Source: an uncultured Pseudomonadales bacterium
Lineage (GTDB): Bacteria > Pseudomonadota > Gammaproteobacteria > Pseudomonadales > Porticoccaceae
Assembly: GCA_943846685.1 (NCBI GenBank)
Contig: OX044363.1
Location: forward strand, 2,077,386 to 2,141,385
DNA length: 64,000 bases
Direction: 5' to 3'
Part shown: piece by piece, positions 44,979 to 57,647 of the stretch
How positions within the stretch are numbered: the stretch's first letter is position 1
Layout of the letters: every line of letters begins with the position of its first letter
The notes under the pieces: model-generated
Told to the model about the DNA's origin: nothing
The model's input: only the letters and a program-made list of their open reading frames with translations
Databases searched by the model: none
Position numbers and translations under genes: made by a program

Positions 44979-45755
44979 TTATTTCAAATAAGCTGCTGGG
45001 TTAACCGGATAACCATCTTTGCGTATCTCAAAATAGAGCGTTCCATTGGCCCCCAAACGGGAAATAATCTCCATTTGCTTAACCGTCTGGCCCTCTTTGA
45101 CCATAATTTGCTGGTTATGCGCGTAGGCACTTAACAAAATATCACTGTGCTTGATAATAACCAGCTTGCCATAGCCGCGTAATCCCTCTCCCGAGTAGAC
45201 CACCACACCGGGTCCAGCTGAGCGCACCGCAGAGCGGCTAACCGCTTTTATTTTAATCCCTTTGCGCAGATCTTTGGGGTTGTAAGACTCCACTACCTTG
45301 CCTTTAACCGGCCATTGCCACTGCCAATTACTAGAAAAATTCACCGAGGGAGACTTGCCTACTGAAGTGGGTTGTACAGTCTTTTTCGTTTGTTGAACAG
45401 TCGTCTGGCGATTAGCCGCAACAGTAGTTTTAGGCTTTGTGGCAGCTCTATCGACAGCTTTGGCTGAGCTCTTGCTGATTTTACTGGTATCCAGTGACAG
45501 CAGCTGCCCGCGACTGATGGTAAACGGCGCCCTGATACCATTGGCACGGGCTAATTTACGAAAGTCCAGATCATAGCGCCAGGCGATTGAATAGAGCGTC
45601 TCACCGCGCTCAACCTGATGCACCATAATGCGTTTTGAGGGAGGTTGGGCACGACTGCTAACCGGCGCTGGATGATTATTGGTATACGAGCTACAGCCGG
45701 TGATGACCAAAATCATCAATATAGGTAAAAGTTTCGAGGAAGCGAGTCGCAGCAA
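44979..45755 (-). CDS. nlpD: Murein hydrolase activator NlpD lipoprotein
   Basis: NlpD activates the amidase AmiC at the septum. The protein has a lipobox LVITGC (Cys21 from the chosen start), a LysM domain (VERGETLYSIAWRYDLDFRKLA) and a C-terminal M23/LytM domain. The zinc ligands are degenerate: the HxxxD site reads RKGIKIKA and the last HxH reads LYFEI, which fits a non-catalytic activator. An ATG at 45800 is in frame inside the previous gene. I choose the TTG at 45755 because AGGTGG lies 6 nt upstream and it gives a normal lipoprotein signal. Confidence 0.93.
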   Translation of the reverse strand: MLRLASSKLLPILMILVITGCSSYTNNHPAPVSSRAQPPSKRIMVHQVERGETLYSIAWRYDLDFRKLARANGIRAPFTISRGQLLSLDTSKISKSSAKAVDRAATKPKTTVAANRQTTVQQTKKTVQPTSVGKSPSVNFSSNWQWQWPVKGKVVESYNPKDLRKGIKIKAVSRSAVRSAGPGVVVYSGEGLRGYGKLVIIKHSDILLSAYAHNQQIMVKEGQTVKQMEIISRLGANGTLYFEIRKDGYPVNPAAYLK

Positions 45756-45765
45756 ATTAGTCCAC

Positions 45766-46707
45766 CTACAGAGGTTTATCCTGATAGCGAGAGCCAACAT
45801 ATTCTAAACCGAGCACCAAAATCAAGCCAAACAGCATGGCTGACACACCCAGTAAAATTTGCGGATCACTGCCTACCAGTTGCAGATATTCACTGGGCCA
45901 GAGATTTTGCGACGCCAGCACAATAGTCTTACCCGAATGGCTAATCATCGAATCGAGAACCTGTTTCCAGGGCCAGATAATATTTAGGCTGCCAACCAGA
46001 AAGCCGCACATAGTAGCAATCACCGTGGCCTCATAATGGGCCAATAACCAGGACAGCAGGCGACTGAAAAACATCAACCCAAGGATTCCACCGAGCCCGA
46101 AGACCACTAGAATATCAATCTGAAAACCGGCAATTGCCCCTATAAATACAGGGTATAGACCTAATAGAACTAAAATAAATGAACCGGATATGCCGGGTAA
46201 AATCATTGCGCAAAGGGCAATACTACCGGCAAAAAACATCGTCGTATGGGACCCCTCTAACTGCACAGCCGGTGCCACAGAGATACCCCAGGCAGCGGCT
46301 ACTCCCAACGCAAATAGCAGAGCATCTCGCCACTGGGTAATGGGATGCTGACGCAATAGATAAATCACCGAACCGGCAATAAGCCCGACGAAAAAAGACC
46401 AGAGTGGCAGTGGATGTTCGGCGAGTAAAAACTGCATTACCACCGCCAGGGAAAATAGGCTGGTGAGAATTCCACTGAGAAGTACGGCGAGGAAGTTACC
46501 GTTGATATGACGCCAGGCCGCTGCCAGCCCCTGAGACTTCAAGACCTTTAAAGCAGCTATATTAAGGGATTTAATCGTGTCGATAAGCTCGATATAGATA
46601 CCGCTGACAAAGGCAATAGTGCCGCCGGATACACCGGGCACTACATCTGCCGCGCCCATGGCGATGCCCTTTAAGAAAAGTAGTAAATTCTGGCTAAGGC
46701 TGCGCAT
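45766..46707 (-). CDS. DUF368 domain-containing membrane protein
   Basis: This 313-residue protein has about eight membrane helices and the family signatures GIAMGAADVVPGVSGGTIAFVSGIY (start GIAMGAAD) near residue 15 and ILPGISGSFILVLLGLY near 172, two copies of a PGxSG motif. DUF368 members (PopT-type) are proposed polyprenyl-phosphate recycling transporters. GGAG lies 6 nt before the ATG. It is inserted between pcm and nlpD. Confidence 0.9.
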   Translation of the reverse strand: MRSLSQNLLLFLKGIAMGAADVVPGVSGGTIAFVSGIYIELIDTIKSLNIAALKVLKSQGLAAAWRHINGNFLAVLLSGILTSLFSLAVVMQFLLAEHPLPLWSFFVGLIAGSVIYLLRQHPITQWRDALLFALGVAAAWGISVAPAVQLEGSHTTMFFAGSIALCAMILPGISGSFILVLLGLYPVFIGAIAGFQIDILVVFGLGGILGLMFFSRLLSWLLAHYEATVIATMCGFLVGSLNIIWPWKQVLDSMISHSGKTIVLASQNLWPSEYLQLVGSDPQILLGVSAMLFGLILVLGLEYVGSRYQDKPL

Positions 46708-46756
46708 GGTAACTCCGGAAATTTTCGCTTTTGTCTAATCTTTGAGGTCTTTGATA

Positions 46757-47428
46757 CTAGCGTGACAGTCCGCCTAGCAGTGGCACAAATTTAACCCGCT
46801 CGACTACTTCTTCTTCAAACTCCGAAGAATCACCGACTCTGCGCAACACACGAAGATCCTGAATATCGCCAACACCCACCGGAATCACCAGAATGCCATT
46901 GGGTGCCAACTGATGAAGCAATTCGTCTGGAATCGCCTGCGGTGCTGCGGTGGTGATAATGCCATTGTAGGGCGCGTGCTTCTGCCAGCCAAAACTGCCA
47001 TCCGAGAGTTCAGCGGTAATATTACGCAGACCCAGCTTGCGAAAACGCTCTTTGGCCTTAACTAAAAGTGGCTCAATACGTTCTACGGAATAAACTCGAT
47101 TAACCAACTGAGCCAATATGGTTGCCTGAAAACCAGATCCAGTACCGATTTCGAGAACCTTATCGAGCGGCCCCTCAGCCAATAAAATCTCGGTCATTCT
47201 GGCGACTATATAGGGCTGTGAAAGGGTCTGGGAAAAGCCAATTGGCAACGCGGTATCTTCATAGGCGCGATGAGAGAGCGCTTCATCAAGGAAAATATGT
47301 CGTGGCGTAACTCTAAATACATCAAGGATTCGCTGGTTGCTGATGCCCTGATCTTTTAAACGCTGAATCAGCCGCTCTCGCGTACGCTGCGATGTCATGC
47401 CTATGCCAGCTAATTCACTTGAGTTCAC
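46757..47428 (-). CDS. pcm: Protein-L-isoaspartate O-methyltransferase
   Basis: Pcm methylates isoaspartyl residues in aged proteins with SAM as part of stationary-phase repair. The 223-residue protein has the substrate loop [21 protein letters not shown] motif [19 protein letters not shown], and the conserved [13 protein letters not shown]. The GTG start is supported by GAGG at 7 nt. surE, its usual upstream partner, is absent from the 141-bp gap before it. Confidence 0.95.
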   Translation of the reverse strand: MNSSELAGIGMTSQRTRERLIQRLKDQGISNQRILDVFRVTPRHIFLDEALSHRAYEDTALPIGFSQTLSQPYIVARMTEILLAEGPLDKVLEIGTGSGFQATILAQLVNRVYSVERIEPLLVKAKERFRKLGLRNITAELSDGSFGWQKHAPYNGIITTAAPQAIPDELLHQLAPNGILVIPVGVGDIQDLRVLRRVGDSSEFEEEVVERVKFVPLLGGLSR

Positions 47429-47569
47429 TCAATATCCTCTATTCATAAGTCTGCATAAACAAGCCCTGATATGCACTGGCCGATGCAGTTTAATATTATT
47501 CTTTTAATACACGGCTACCTTATCAAAAGCCAGCTGTGCTGAAGCACGTAATACAAGCCTATCAATATA

Positions 47570-48550
47570 TCATAGGGCTTGAATCTGAGGGCGGAATAAT
47601 TCAGCGATTTCGCGCAATACAACAGTCGCATAGCCGCCTCCAGTAAGACCGAAACATAGCTCCAATTGATCTTCTGCCAACAGTTTCCAGGCTAAACCCT
47701 CTGGAACCAATACCGTGGCGCGACGCTCCTGTTTAAGCCCCGCATGCTCAAGGGCATAACACCAGTCCTGCCAATCCGCCAATATGCCCTGCTCCAACTG
47801 GGCCAGATCGCCCCCAGCGGCAGTTCGTCCACGGCCCCAGAGTGGCGCGCAGGGCTGAGTTTCAAATTCCATCGGTGCAGACCAGTTATCCCGTCGAATA
47901 CGCTCAGCCAACACCAGATTAAATAACCAGGAGCGCGCCGCGGACAAAATCATCCCGGTGCCGCGACGATTGCCCTTGAGTTGGTCGCGCTCAATTAATG
48001 TCTGCGCCTGAACCAGATTGCCACCGCCATGACCAAAGCGCTGCTCACCAAAATAATTGGGCACGCCCTTATCGGCTATAGTTTCGAGGCGAGCTTCAAT
48101 CTCTGAAAACTGATCTTTAAGCGCGGAAAATTCCCTGAGGATAAGCCGAAACTGATTGCCGCTATGCATACCACGACGGAGTTTTTTATTGTGGCGAGCC
48201 ATAGCAAGTATTTCAAAATCATCGTGCAACAACTGGTCAGGGTTTAATTCACGACCGGGCAGATAGAGACTAAACCACTGGGTGGTGACCGCAAACCGAT
48301 CTTTAAGCCCGCAGAAACTGACATCATTGCGCTTAATTCCAGCTAACTGGGAGAGCAGTCCGGCGACCCACTGAGTATTCTGATCGCGCTTTTTGATATG
48401 CACAAACAGATGCTCCCCTTCGCCACTGGGTTCAAAACCTAAAACCTCATCGACGACAAAGTCTTCCGGCTGACTGCGATAGACAGCCCGTCCAAATGAC
48501 GTTGGAAAGCGTCGCGGCAGGTTCTGAAATTCAAATTCTTGAGGTTTAAT
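47570..48550 (-). CDS. truD: tRNA pseudouridine(13) synthase; probable AUU start
   Basis: TruD makes pseudouridine 13 in tRNA-Glu. The catalytic Asp is in FCGLKDRFAVTTQW, and the NYFGEQRFGHGG and SAARSWLFN family motifs are present. Homology clearly extends upstream of the first canonical start (GTG at 48403) through SQPEDFVVDEVLGFEPSGEG to near 48540, but no ATG, GTG or TTG occurs in frame between there and the ispF stop. The best candidate is ATT at 48550 (or 48553), with GGA 8 nt before it, giving about 326 residues. AUU starts are known for infC and pcnB. A base-calling error creating an apparent lack of start is the alternative. Confidence 0.9.
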   Translation of the reverse strand: MKPQEFEFQNLPRRFPTSFGRAVYRSQPEDFVVDEVLGFEPSGEGEHLFVHIKKRDQNTQWVAGLLSQLAGIKRNDVSFCGLKDRFAVTTQWFSLYLPGRELNPDQLLHDDFEILAMARHNKKLRRGMHSGNQFRLILREFSALKDQFSEIEARLETIADKGVPNYFGEQRFGHGGGNLVQAQTLIERDQLKGNRRGTGMILSAARSWLFNLVLAERIRRDNWSAPMEFETQPCAPLWGRGRTAAGGDLAQLEQGILADWQDWCYALEHAGLKQERRATVLVPEGLAWKLLAEDQLELCFGLTGGGYATVVLREIAELFRPQIQAL

Positions 48551-48567
48551 AATCTTAGTCCGGAAGC

Positions 48568-49041
48568 TTATTTGGCGATCAGGAGAACCACTGCATGGCA
48601 GGCAATACCTTCCTTGCGACCGGCAAACCCAAGCTTTTCGGTGGTAGTGGCTTTGATATTAAGCTGATCCATCTGGCAGTGGATATCGGCACATAGATTG
48701 CTGCGCATAGCACCCAAATGGGGCAGCATCTTTGGCTGTTCAGCAACGATGGTGATATCTGCATTGCCGAGCTGATAGCCCTTATCATTCATCATCTGCA
48801 CAACGGCTGTCAGCAGCTGTCGGCTATCTGCCCCTTTCCACTGCTGGTCTGTATCGGGAAAATGCTGGCCAATATCTCCCAGCGCAAGTGCGCCGAGAAT
48901 AGCGTCGATTAAGGCGTGGATTAATACATCGCCATCGGAGTGAGCGATAAAACTCTGGTGGTAGGGAATGGATACTCCGCCGAGTATTAGCTTGTCGCCG
49001 TCGCCAAATGCATGAACATCGTAACCATGACCTATGCGCAT
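48568..49041 (-). CDS. ispF: 2-C-methyl-D-erythritol 2,4-cyclodiphosphate synthase
   Basis: IspF forms the cyclodiphosphate in the MEP isoprenoid pathway. The 157-residue protein has the metal-binding [14 protein letters not shown] (Asp8 and His10), the [19 protein letters not shown] segment with a third ligand His, and the C-terminal [18 protein letters not shown]. It overlaps the end of ispD by 10 nt, so translation is coupled. Confidence 0.98.
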   Translation of the reverse strand: MRIGHGYDVHAFGDGDKLILGGVSIPYHQSFIAHSDGDVLIHALIDAILGALALGDIGQHFPDTDQQWKGADSRQLLTAVVQMMNDKGYQLGNADITIVAEQPKMLPHLGAMRSNLCADIHCQMDQLNIKATTTEKLGFAGRKEGIACHAVVLLIAK

Positions 49042-49760
49042 TGTTCCGTCTCCTGATAACCCATAATCGCCTGAGCAATAATCAGATCTTCACGATGGGT
49101 GATTTTAATATTGTCGCGACGACCTTCAACAATCATCGCCTGCTCACCGATAAATTCAATGGCCGAGGCTTCATCTGTTGGCATCTGCTGCGCTTGCAAC
49201 ATAGTTTCAAGCGCTCTGACCAAGAGCCCGTAGCGAAACATCTGCGGGGTTTGTGCGCCGCGATAATCGCTGCGATCGAGGGTCTGTTGAATAGCTATGC
49301 CAGACGTCGTTTTCTCTGCCTGTATCTTTTTAAGAGTATCGCTAATCGGCGTGGCGAGAATACCGCCCACTAGATGACCGTCCAGCTGGTTAATCAGTTT
49401 ATTGATATCGGCACTGGTCACGCAGGGCCGCGCCATATCATGAACCAGAACCCAGTCTTCGCTGGCAGCCAGATTACTCAGAGCTTGAAGACCTTTTAAA
49501 ACCGAATGGACGCGCTCAGTGCCACCGGCAATAAGTTCTACCCGTGAATCTTCAATGGCGGAAACCTTAGTCCAGCACTCAGAACTGATATCACAGGGCA
49601 CAAGAATTTTTTTGACCTTAGGGATTTTTAACAGCCGACCCAACGTATGGTCTGCAACCAACCTGTCGCCGATACAGTGGAATTGTTTGGCTAACTCAGC
49701 ACCAAATCTCTGGCCGGTTCCAGCAGCGGGAACAATAACCCAGTAGTTAGGGGCGCTCAC
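49032..49760 (-). CDS. ispD: 2-C-methyl-D-erythritol 4-phosphate cytidylyltransferase
   Basis: IspD attaches CMP to methylerythritol phosphate. The 242-residue protein begins with [20 protein letters not shown], the CTP-binding loop, and has [11 protein letters not shown] and [14 protein letters not shown] later motifs including [13 protein letters not shown]. Its start overlaps the ftsB stop by 4 nt and its end overlaps ispF. Confidence 0.97.
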   Translation of the reverse strand: MSAPNYWVIVPAAGTGQRFGAELAKQFHCIGDRLVADHTLGRLLKIPKVKKILVPCDISSECWTKVSAIEDSRVELIAGGTERVHSVLKGLQALSNLAASEDWVLVHDMARPCVTSADINKLINQLDGHLVGGILATPISDTLKKIQAEKTTSGIAIQQTLDRSDYRGAQTPQMFRYGLLVRALETMLQAQQMPTDEASAIEFIGEQAMIVEGRRDNIKITHREDLIIAQAIMGYQETEQCA

Positions 49761-50065
49761 TGACTGCTGTCCTTGCCGGTTGAAGCGGAGGAATTTTTAT
49801 CAATCACCAGATAAAAGGTTTCACCCTTTTTGATCATGCCGAGATCGGCGCGGGCTTTTTCTTCAATGGCACTGAGGTTGGTCTTTAAACTTTCGACATC
49901 GGTGGCAATAAGCGCGTTGCGCTCACGGAGGCTCTGATTGTCCAGTTCCTGCTGTTCGAGCTGGCGATTGAGCTCGGCGCGATGGGCGAGGCTGCCCTCA
50001 CCGACCCACAAACGAAATTGTAGGCCAGCAAAAAGAACAAGCAAGATAACTAATAACCAACGCAT
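49757..50065 (-). CDS. ftsB: Cell division protein FtsB
   Basis: FtsB is a bitopic inner-membrane protein that forms the FtsQLB complex controlling septal peptidoglycan synthesis. The 102-residue protein has a membrane helix at residues 2-18, a coiled coil (about residues 28-68, LEQQELDNQSLRERNALIATDVESLK start LEQQELD) and the C-terminal ARADLGMIKKGETFY motif. It sits between eno and ispD as in many gammaproteobacteria. Confidence 0.95.
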   Translation of the reverse strand: MRWLLVILLVLFAGLQFRLWVGEGSLAHRAELNRQLEQQELDNQSLRERNALIATDVESLKTNLSAIEEKARADLGMIKKGETFYLVIDKNSSASTGKDSSQ

Positions 50066-50150
50066 AAATGCATTCTATTCGCTTTTGCGGGGTTTGCACA
50101 TAATCCTGACGGCGAGCCGCCAGGATTAACTTTTTCGCTCTTATCTTACT

Positions 50151-51481
<1,331 letters not shown>

Positions 51482-51540
51482 TTACTATTTTCTCCAATTA
51501 AAATGGTTAAATTTATTATTTAATTAATTCTTAAAAATCT

Positions 51541-54053
<2,513 letters not shown>

Positions 54054-54214
54054 TCACGACCCTGTAACCCTTAAATCAATGAATATGAATTCATTTTTTA
54101 AAGAGTTGAATCTAAAAAATTTGTAATTGTGAAAGGCTTGTTTGACCGTGAAAATGGTCGAGACCCACCCTACCCAAGATGGGAGAGTAGATTAACAGAA
54201 AGGGGTCGCGGATA

Positions 54215-55570
54215 CTACAGAGAGTTTGTCTCCCAAGTGATTTTTAAGCCCTCTTCATCAGCGCCACACTGCCAACCCTGACAAACCCATAAATCACCCA
54301 CAGCGACCAGCTGCTCGTCAATATAAAAAAGTGGGATTCGCTCTCGCCACCAAGGCTCAAGGGCATATTCCTGAAGTAATTTTTTAAGGCTATTAGAGCG
54401 ATCTCGGCCGGCCGGCTGACAGCGCTCACCACCCTGCCGAAAGCGCAGACTCAGAGCGCTGACATCATCGACCCGCAAGCCTCCACCGCGCACCCGCTCG
54501 GCGCTCAATTGAGTACCATCGGGCAGCACCAACAGCTCATCTGAATGCCAGTGCAGACAGACATCATCAGCCACCTTGGGTCGGCCACTTAAATTCAGCA
54601 AGTAGAGTCGATCGCGGTAGCGACACAGCTGAATATTACCGCGCACCACTCTCGGCCCGCTATCTTCTCGGGCACTGATCACTGAGTTTAAGGTTTCCTC
54701 GACAAGGTTCTGGCTGAGCGGGGCAAGCATGTAGAAGCTCGGCCAGTAACGCAGCAGGTTTCTCTGCCGCAGGGGTTCGAGCTGATTAAAGTGCTCCAGC
54801 GACAGTGACAGACCGGCGCGTTCGGGTCTAACATCCAGACCTTCCAGATCAGTCCATGCCACAGATTCCGCAAGCTGATCAGCCTCAAGACTGTGTTGAG
54901 CCGAGCGGGTAATGCCCTGAATATAGTCGGGCCAACGTTCGGCCAGAGCCGGAACCACTCGGTGGCGCAGATAATTGCGATCAAACTGCTCCTGCTGATT
55001 GCTCTCATCTTCAATCCAGCGCAGCTGTTTTTCTGCAGCCCAGAATTGCAGTGAAGCTTTCGGCCAGCTCAACAGAGGCCTTAATAATTTCCCCGAACCC
55101 AGCGGCCGAGTCAGCGGAATACCAGCCAGACCTTTGGGGCCAGAGCCGCGCATTAATCGGTAGAGCACAGTCTCAACCTGATCATCCGCATGATGACCGA
55201 GCAGCAGAATACCCTCTTCGACCATAAGCTTTTCAAATACCAGATAACGGGCATCTCGAGCCGCCGACTCAAGGCCACCGCCAACTTCAAGAACTGCTAC
55301 CGACTCCGCGTGCAGGCGCACCCCCAGCGACTGACAGAACTCAGCGCTGTGCTGTTGCCAGTGATCCGCATTGGCCGACAAACCATGATTGATATGCACC
55401 GCGGTAATTTTCTCCGGGGCGATCACCTCGCAGAGCAGGCTCAATAAAACCGTGGAATCAAGACCACCGCTAAGGCCCACTAAAATCTGCGGGGCAACAT
55501 TGAGCTCTTGCCGGTAATCGGCAAATACTGCGCTGGCGGAAATATCGCCGGTTGCTGTTGACCGACTCAA
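54215..55570 (-). CDS. tilS: tRNA(Ile)-lysidine synthase
   Basis: TilS converts C34 of the CAU-anticodon tRNA-Ile to lysidine, changing its specificity from Met to Ile. The 451-residue protein has the PP-loop VGLSGGLDSTVLLSLLCE near residue 33, HINHGLSANADHW, GHHADDQVETVLYRLMRG, and the C-terminal substrate-recognition domains with LRFRQGGERCQPAGRDRSN (start LRFRQGGE). It overlaps the upstream UPF0270 gene by 4 nt. Confidence 0.96.
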   Translation of the reverse strand: MSRSTATGDISASAVFADYRQELNVAPQILVGLSGGLDSTVLLSLLCEVIAPEKITAVHINHGLSANADHWQQHSAEFCQSLGVRLHAESVAVLEVGGGLESAARDARYLVFEKLMVEEGILLLGHHADDQVETVLYRLMRGSGPKGLAGIPLTRPLGSGKLLRPLLSWPKASLQFWAAEKQLRWIEDESNQQEQFDRNYLRHRVVPALAERWPDYIQGITRSAQHSLEADQLAESVAWTDLEGLDVRPERAGLSLSLEHFNQLEPLRQRNLLRYWPSFYMLAPLSQNLVEETLNSVISAREDSGPRVVRGNIQLCRYRDRLYLLNLSGRPKVADDVCLHWHSDELLVLPDGTQLSAERVRGGGLRVDDVSALSLRFRQGGERCQPAGRDRSNSLKKLLQEYALEPWWRERIPLFYIDEQLVAVGDLWVCQGWQCGADEEGLKITWETNSL

Positions 55571-55824
55571 GAGTCCGACTCCGATTGCTGCTGCTCTGAT
55601 AGATATTGGCGAAACTGATTGCGGGTTAATAAATTGCAGTTTTCCGTCGCCGGATCGAAGGTAATTAACACATCCCCTCTTTTCAACTGACCTTTGACCT
55701 GATCGATTTTATTGTCCAGGCTGACTTCATAGGAGCCATAGTCGGTGCCCTCACGAAGAATAAATTCTTCGATCACCGCACGCAGCACCTCAGCACTCAA
55801 TCTCTCAGCAGGAATTTCAATCAC
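55567..55824 (-). CDS. yheU: YheU family protein (UPF0270)
   Basis: This 85-residue protein matches the UPF0270 family, with IEIPAERLSAEVLRAVIEEF, LREGTDYGSYEVSLDNKI and VKGQLKRGDVLI aligned to E. coli YheU. The function is unknown. The 3' end overlaps the tilS start in ATGA fashion, so the two are probably translated together. Confidence 0.9.
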   Translation of the reverse strand: MIEIPAERLSAEVLRAVIEEFILREGTDYGSYEVSLDNKIDQVKGQLKRGDVLITFDPATENCNLLTRNQFRQYLSEQQQSESDS

Positions 55825-55966
55825 TTAATCTTATCCATTAGTCTAATTACTATTAATCACTATAAAGCCCAGACAGAAGTCTCCGCTAACCATCCATTAA
55901 CTATCCACTAACTATGCTGCGCATAATAGTGCCATAATCCTTTGTAGTTAAGACTCGGAGTCAAAA

Positions 55967-56479
55967 ATGAGCAATTATTTAGTATTAACCATTGTCTCTG
56001 ACGATCGCGCCGGTATTGTCGAGCAGGTCGCCCAGACTATCAGCAAGTACCATGGCAACTGGATGGAAAGCAGCATGGCTCGTCTGGCGGGCAAGTTTGC
56101 CGGCATTCTGTTAGTTGAAATTGAAGCCTCTGCACAGCAGTCTCTGGAGCAGGATCTAGCGGCACTCTCCAGTCAGGGCATTAAGGTCACCGTCGAGAAA
56201 AGCGGTCCACAGACCGATGACGAAGCTCATATTAGCTGTCTGGAAATTGTTGCCAACGACCGCTCTGGCATTGTTGGCGAGATATCCTCTCTGCTGGCCA
56301 AAAATCAGGTCAATCTGGTCTCACTGGAAACCTTTTGTGAAAGCGCGCCAATGTCTGCAGGGATGATGTTCTACGCCCATGCCTACACCCAGCTGCCGGC
56401 GGGTATGAACGAGGAACAGCTCACCCAGTTACTGGAGAGTCTCTCCGACGATCTGATGGTGGAGGTTGTCGAGGCTTAA
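55967..56479 (+). CDS. gcvR: Glycine cleavage system regulator-like protein (double ACT domain)
   Basis: This 170-residue protein consists of two ACT domains, one starting [20 protein letters not shown] and the other [20 protein letters not shown]. This is the layout of GcvR, which antagonises GcvA at the glycine cleavage operon. The match is by domain order and length, and GcvR paralogues are common, so the partner is uncertain. trmL starts 40 bp after its stop. Confidence 0.8.
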   Translation: MSNYLVLTIVSDDRAGIVEQVAQTISKYHGNWMESSMARLAGKFAGILLVEIEASAQQSLEQDLAALSSQGIKVTVEKSGPQTDDEAHISCLEIVANDRSGIVGEISSLLAKNQVNLVSLETFCESAPMSAGMMFYAHAYTQLPAGMNEEQLTQLLESLSDDLMVEVVEA

Positions 56480-56519
56480 CCCGCCCTTTCAGGAAAACCC
56501 TGATCCGACTCATTCACCT

Positions 56520-56984
56520 ATGCTAGATATTGTTCTCTACCAACCAGAAATTCCACCGAACACCGGAAATATTATTCGCCTCTGCGCCAATACCGGTTTT
56601 CGACTGCATTTAATTGAGCCTCTGGGGTTTGATCTCGACGACAAAAAATTGCGTCGCGCCGGACTCGACTATCAGGAATTTCAGTCATTAAAAGTTCACC
56701 CAAACTGGGACGCCTATATTAATAGCTGCGCACCAAAAAATATCTATGCGCTGAGCACCAAAGGCACAGTCTGTTATTCATCGGTCAGCTATCAGCCCGG
56801 CGATGCACTGCTCTTTGGCCCGGAAACTCGCGGCTTGCCAGAGGATATTCGCACAGAGATCGGTGTTAGCAATGTCTTGCGTCTGCCAATGCAGGAAAAC
56901 AGCCGCAGTCTCAACCTCTCAAATACCGTATCGATTATGGTTTACGAGGCTTGGCGACAGCTGGGCTTTTCTGGCGGCGGATAA
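56520..56984 (+). CDS. trmL: tRNA (cytidine(34)-2'-O)-methyltransferase
   Basis: TrmL methylates the wobble nucleotide 2'-OH of two leucine tRNAs. The 154-residue SPOUT protein starts at 56520 with [21 protein letters not shown] (start [17 protein letters not shown]) and has [14 protein letters not shown] and [22 protein letters not shown] (start [11 protein letters not shown]). An open frame to 56466 overlaps the preceding gene and is not needed. Confidence 0.97.
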   Translation: MLDIVLYQPEIPPNTGNIIRLCANTGFRLHLIEPLGFDLDDKKLRRAGLDYQEFQSLKVHPNWDAYINSCAPKNIYALSTKGTVCYSSVSYQPGDALLFGPETRGLPEDIRTEIGVSNVLRLPMQENSRSLNLSNTVSIMVYEAWRQLGFSGGG

Positions 56985-57086
56985 CCATCACAGGTAATAT
57001 ATCGGCTTATTCCTTCGAGTCGAGAATGTAGACCACATCAGCATTCAATCTTCAGACTAAATACCACCATTAATGAAAGCGAAATA

Positions 57087-57620
57087 ATGACAGCAAAAAT
57101 TGGCTTATTTTACGGCAGCTCAACCTGCTACACCGAAATGGCAGGGGAAAAGATCTGCGAGCAGATCAATAGCAACTTTAAAAACAACAGCGTCAGTCTG
57201 CACAATATTGCCGATGTGCCTCTCAACCTAATGGCGGATTTCGACTACCTGATTCTCGGCATACCCACTTGGGATTACGGCGAGCTCCAAGAGGATTGGG
57301 AGACCCACTGGGATCAACTGGACAATATCGATTTTTCCGGCAAGAAAGTCGCGGTCTACGGCCTCGGCGATCAGATTGGCTATCCAGAATGGTTTCAGGA
57401 TGCCCTCGGTTATCTGTGGGCCAAGGTCAAAAATCAGGGAGCCAGCATGGTTGGTGAATGGCCTAATCAGGGTTATGAATTTGAAGAGTCAAAAGCCCTT
57501 ACCGAGGACAAACAGCATTTTGTCGGCCTGCCACTGGACGATGAAAATCAGCTCGACTTAACCGATAAATTTATCGCCAGCTGGTGCAGGCAGATTATCA
57601 CGGAGTTTGGTACTCTTTGA
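57087..57620 (+). CDS. fldB: Flavodoxin, FldB-like
   Basis: This 177-residue FMN electron carrier has the phosphate-binding loop YGSSTCYTEMAGEKI, LILGIPTWDYGELQEDWE and YGLGDQIGYPEWFQDALG. The SSTCYTEMA wording and the C-terminal FVGLPLDDENQLDLT are closer to FldB than FldA. FldA serves in essential synthesis and FldB in stress; the assignment between them is by sequence pattern. Confidence 0.93.
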   Translation: MTAKIGLFYGSSTCYTEMAGEKICEQINSNFKNNSVSLHNIADVPLNLMADFDYLILGIPTWDYGELQEDWETHWDQLDNIDFSGKKVAVYGLGDQIGYPEWFQDALGYLWAKVKNQGASMVGEWPNQGYEFEESKALTEDKQHFVGLPLDDENQLDLTDKFIASWCRQIITEFGTL

Positions 57621-57647
57621 TTACTGCTATTTATAAAGATCCGTCGA

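Noticed and set aside
54100..54214. A rho-independent terminator or promoter upstream of pyrG
   Set aside because: Only short dyads (GACC/GGTC and CCCA/TGGG) are visible without T-runs or convincing hexamers.
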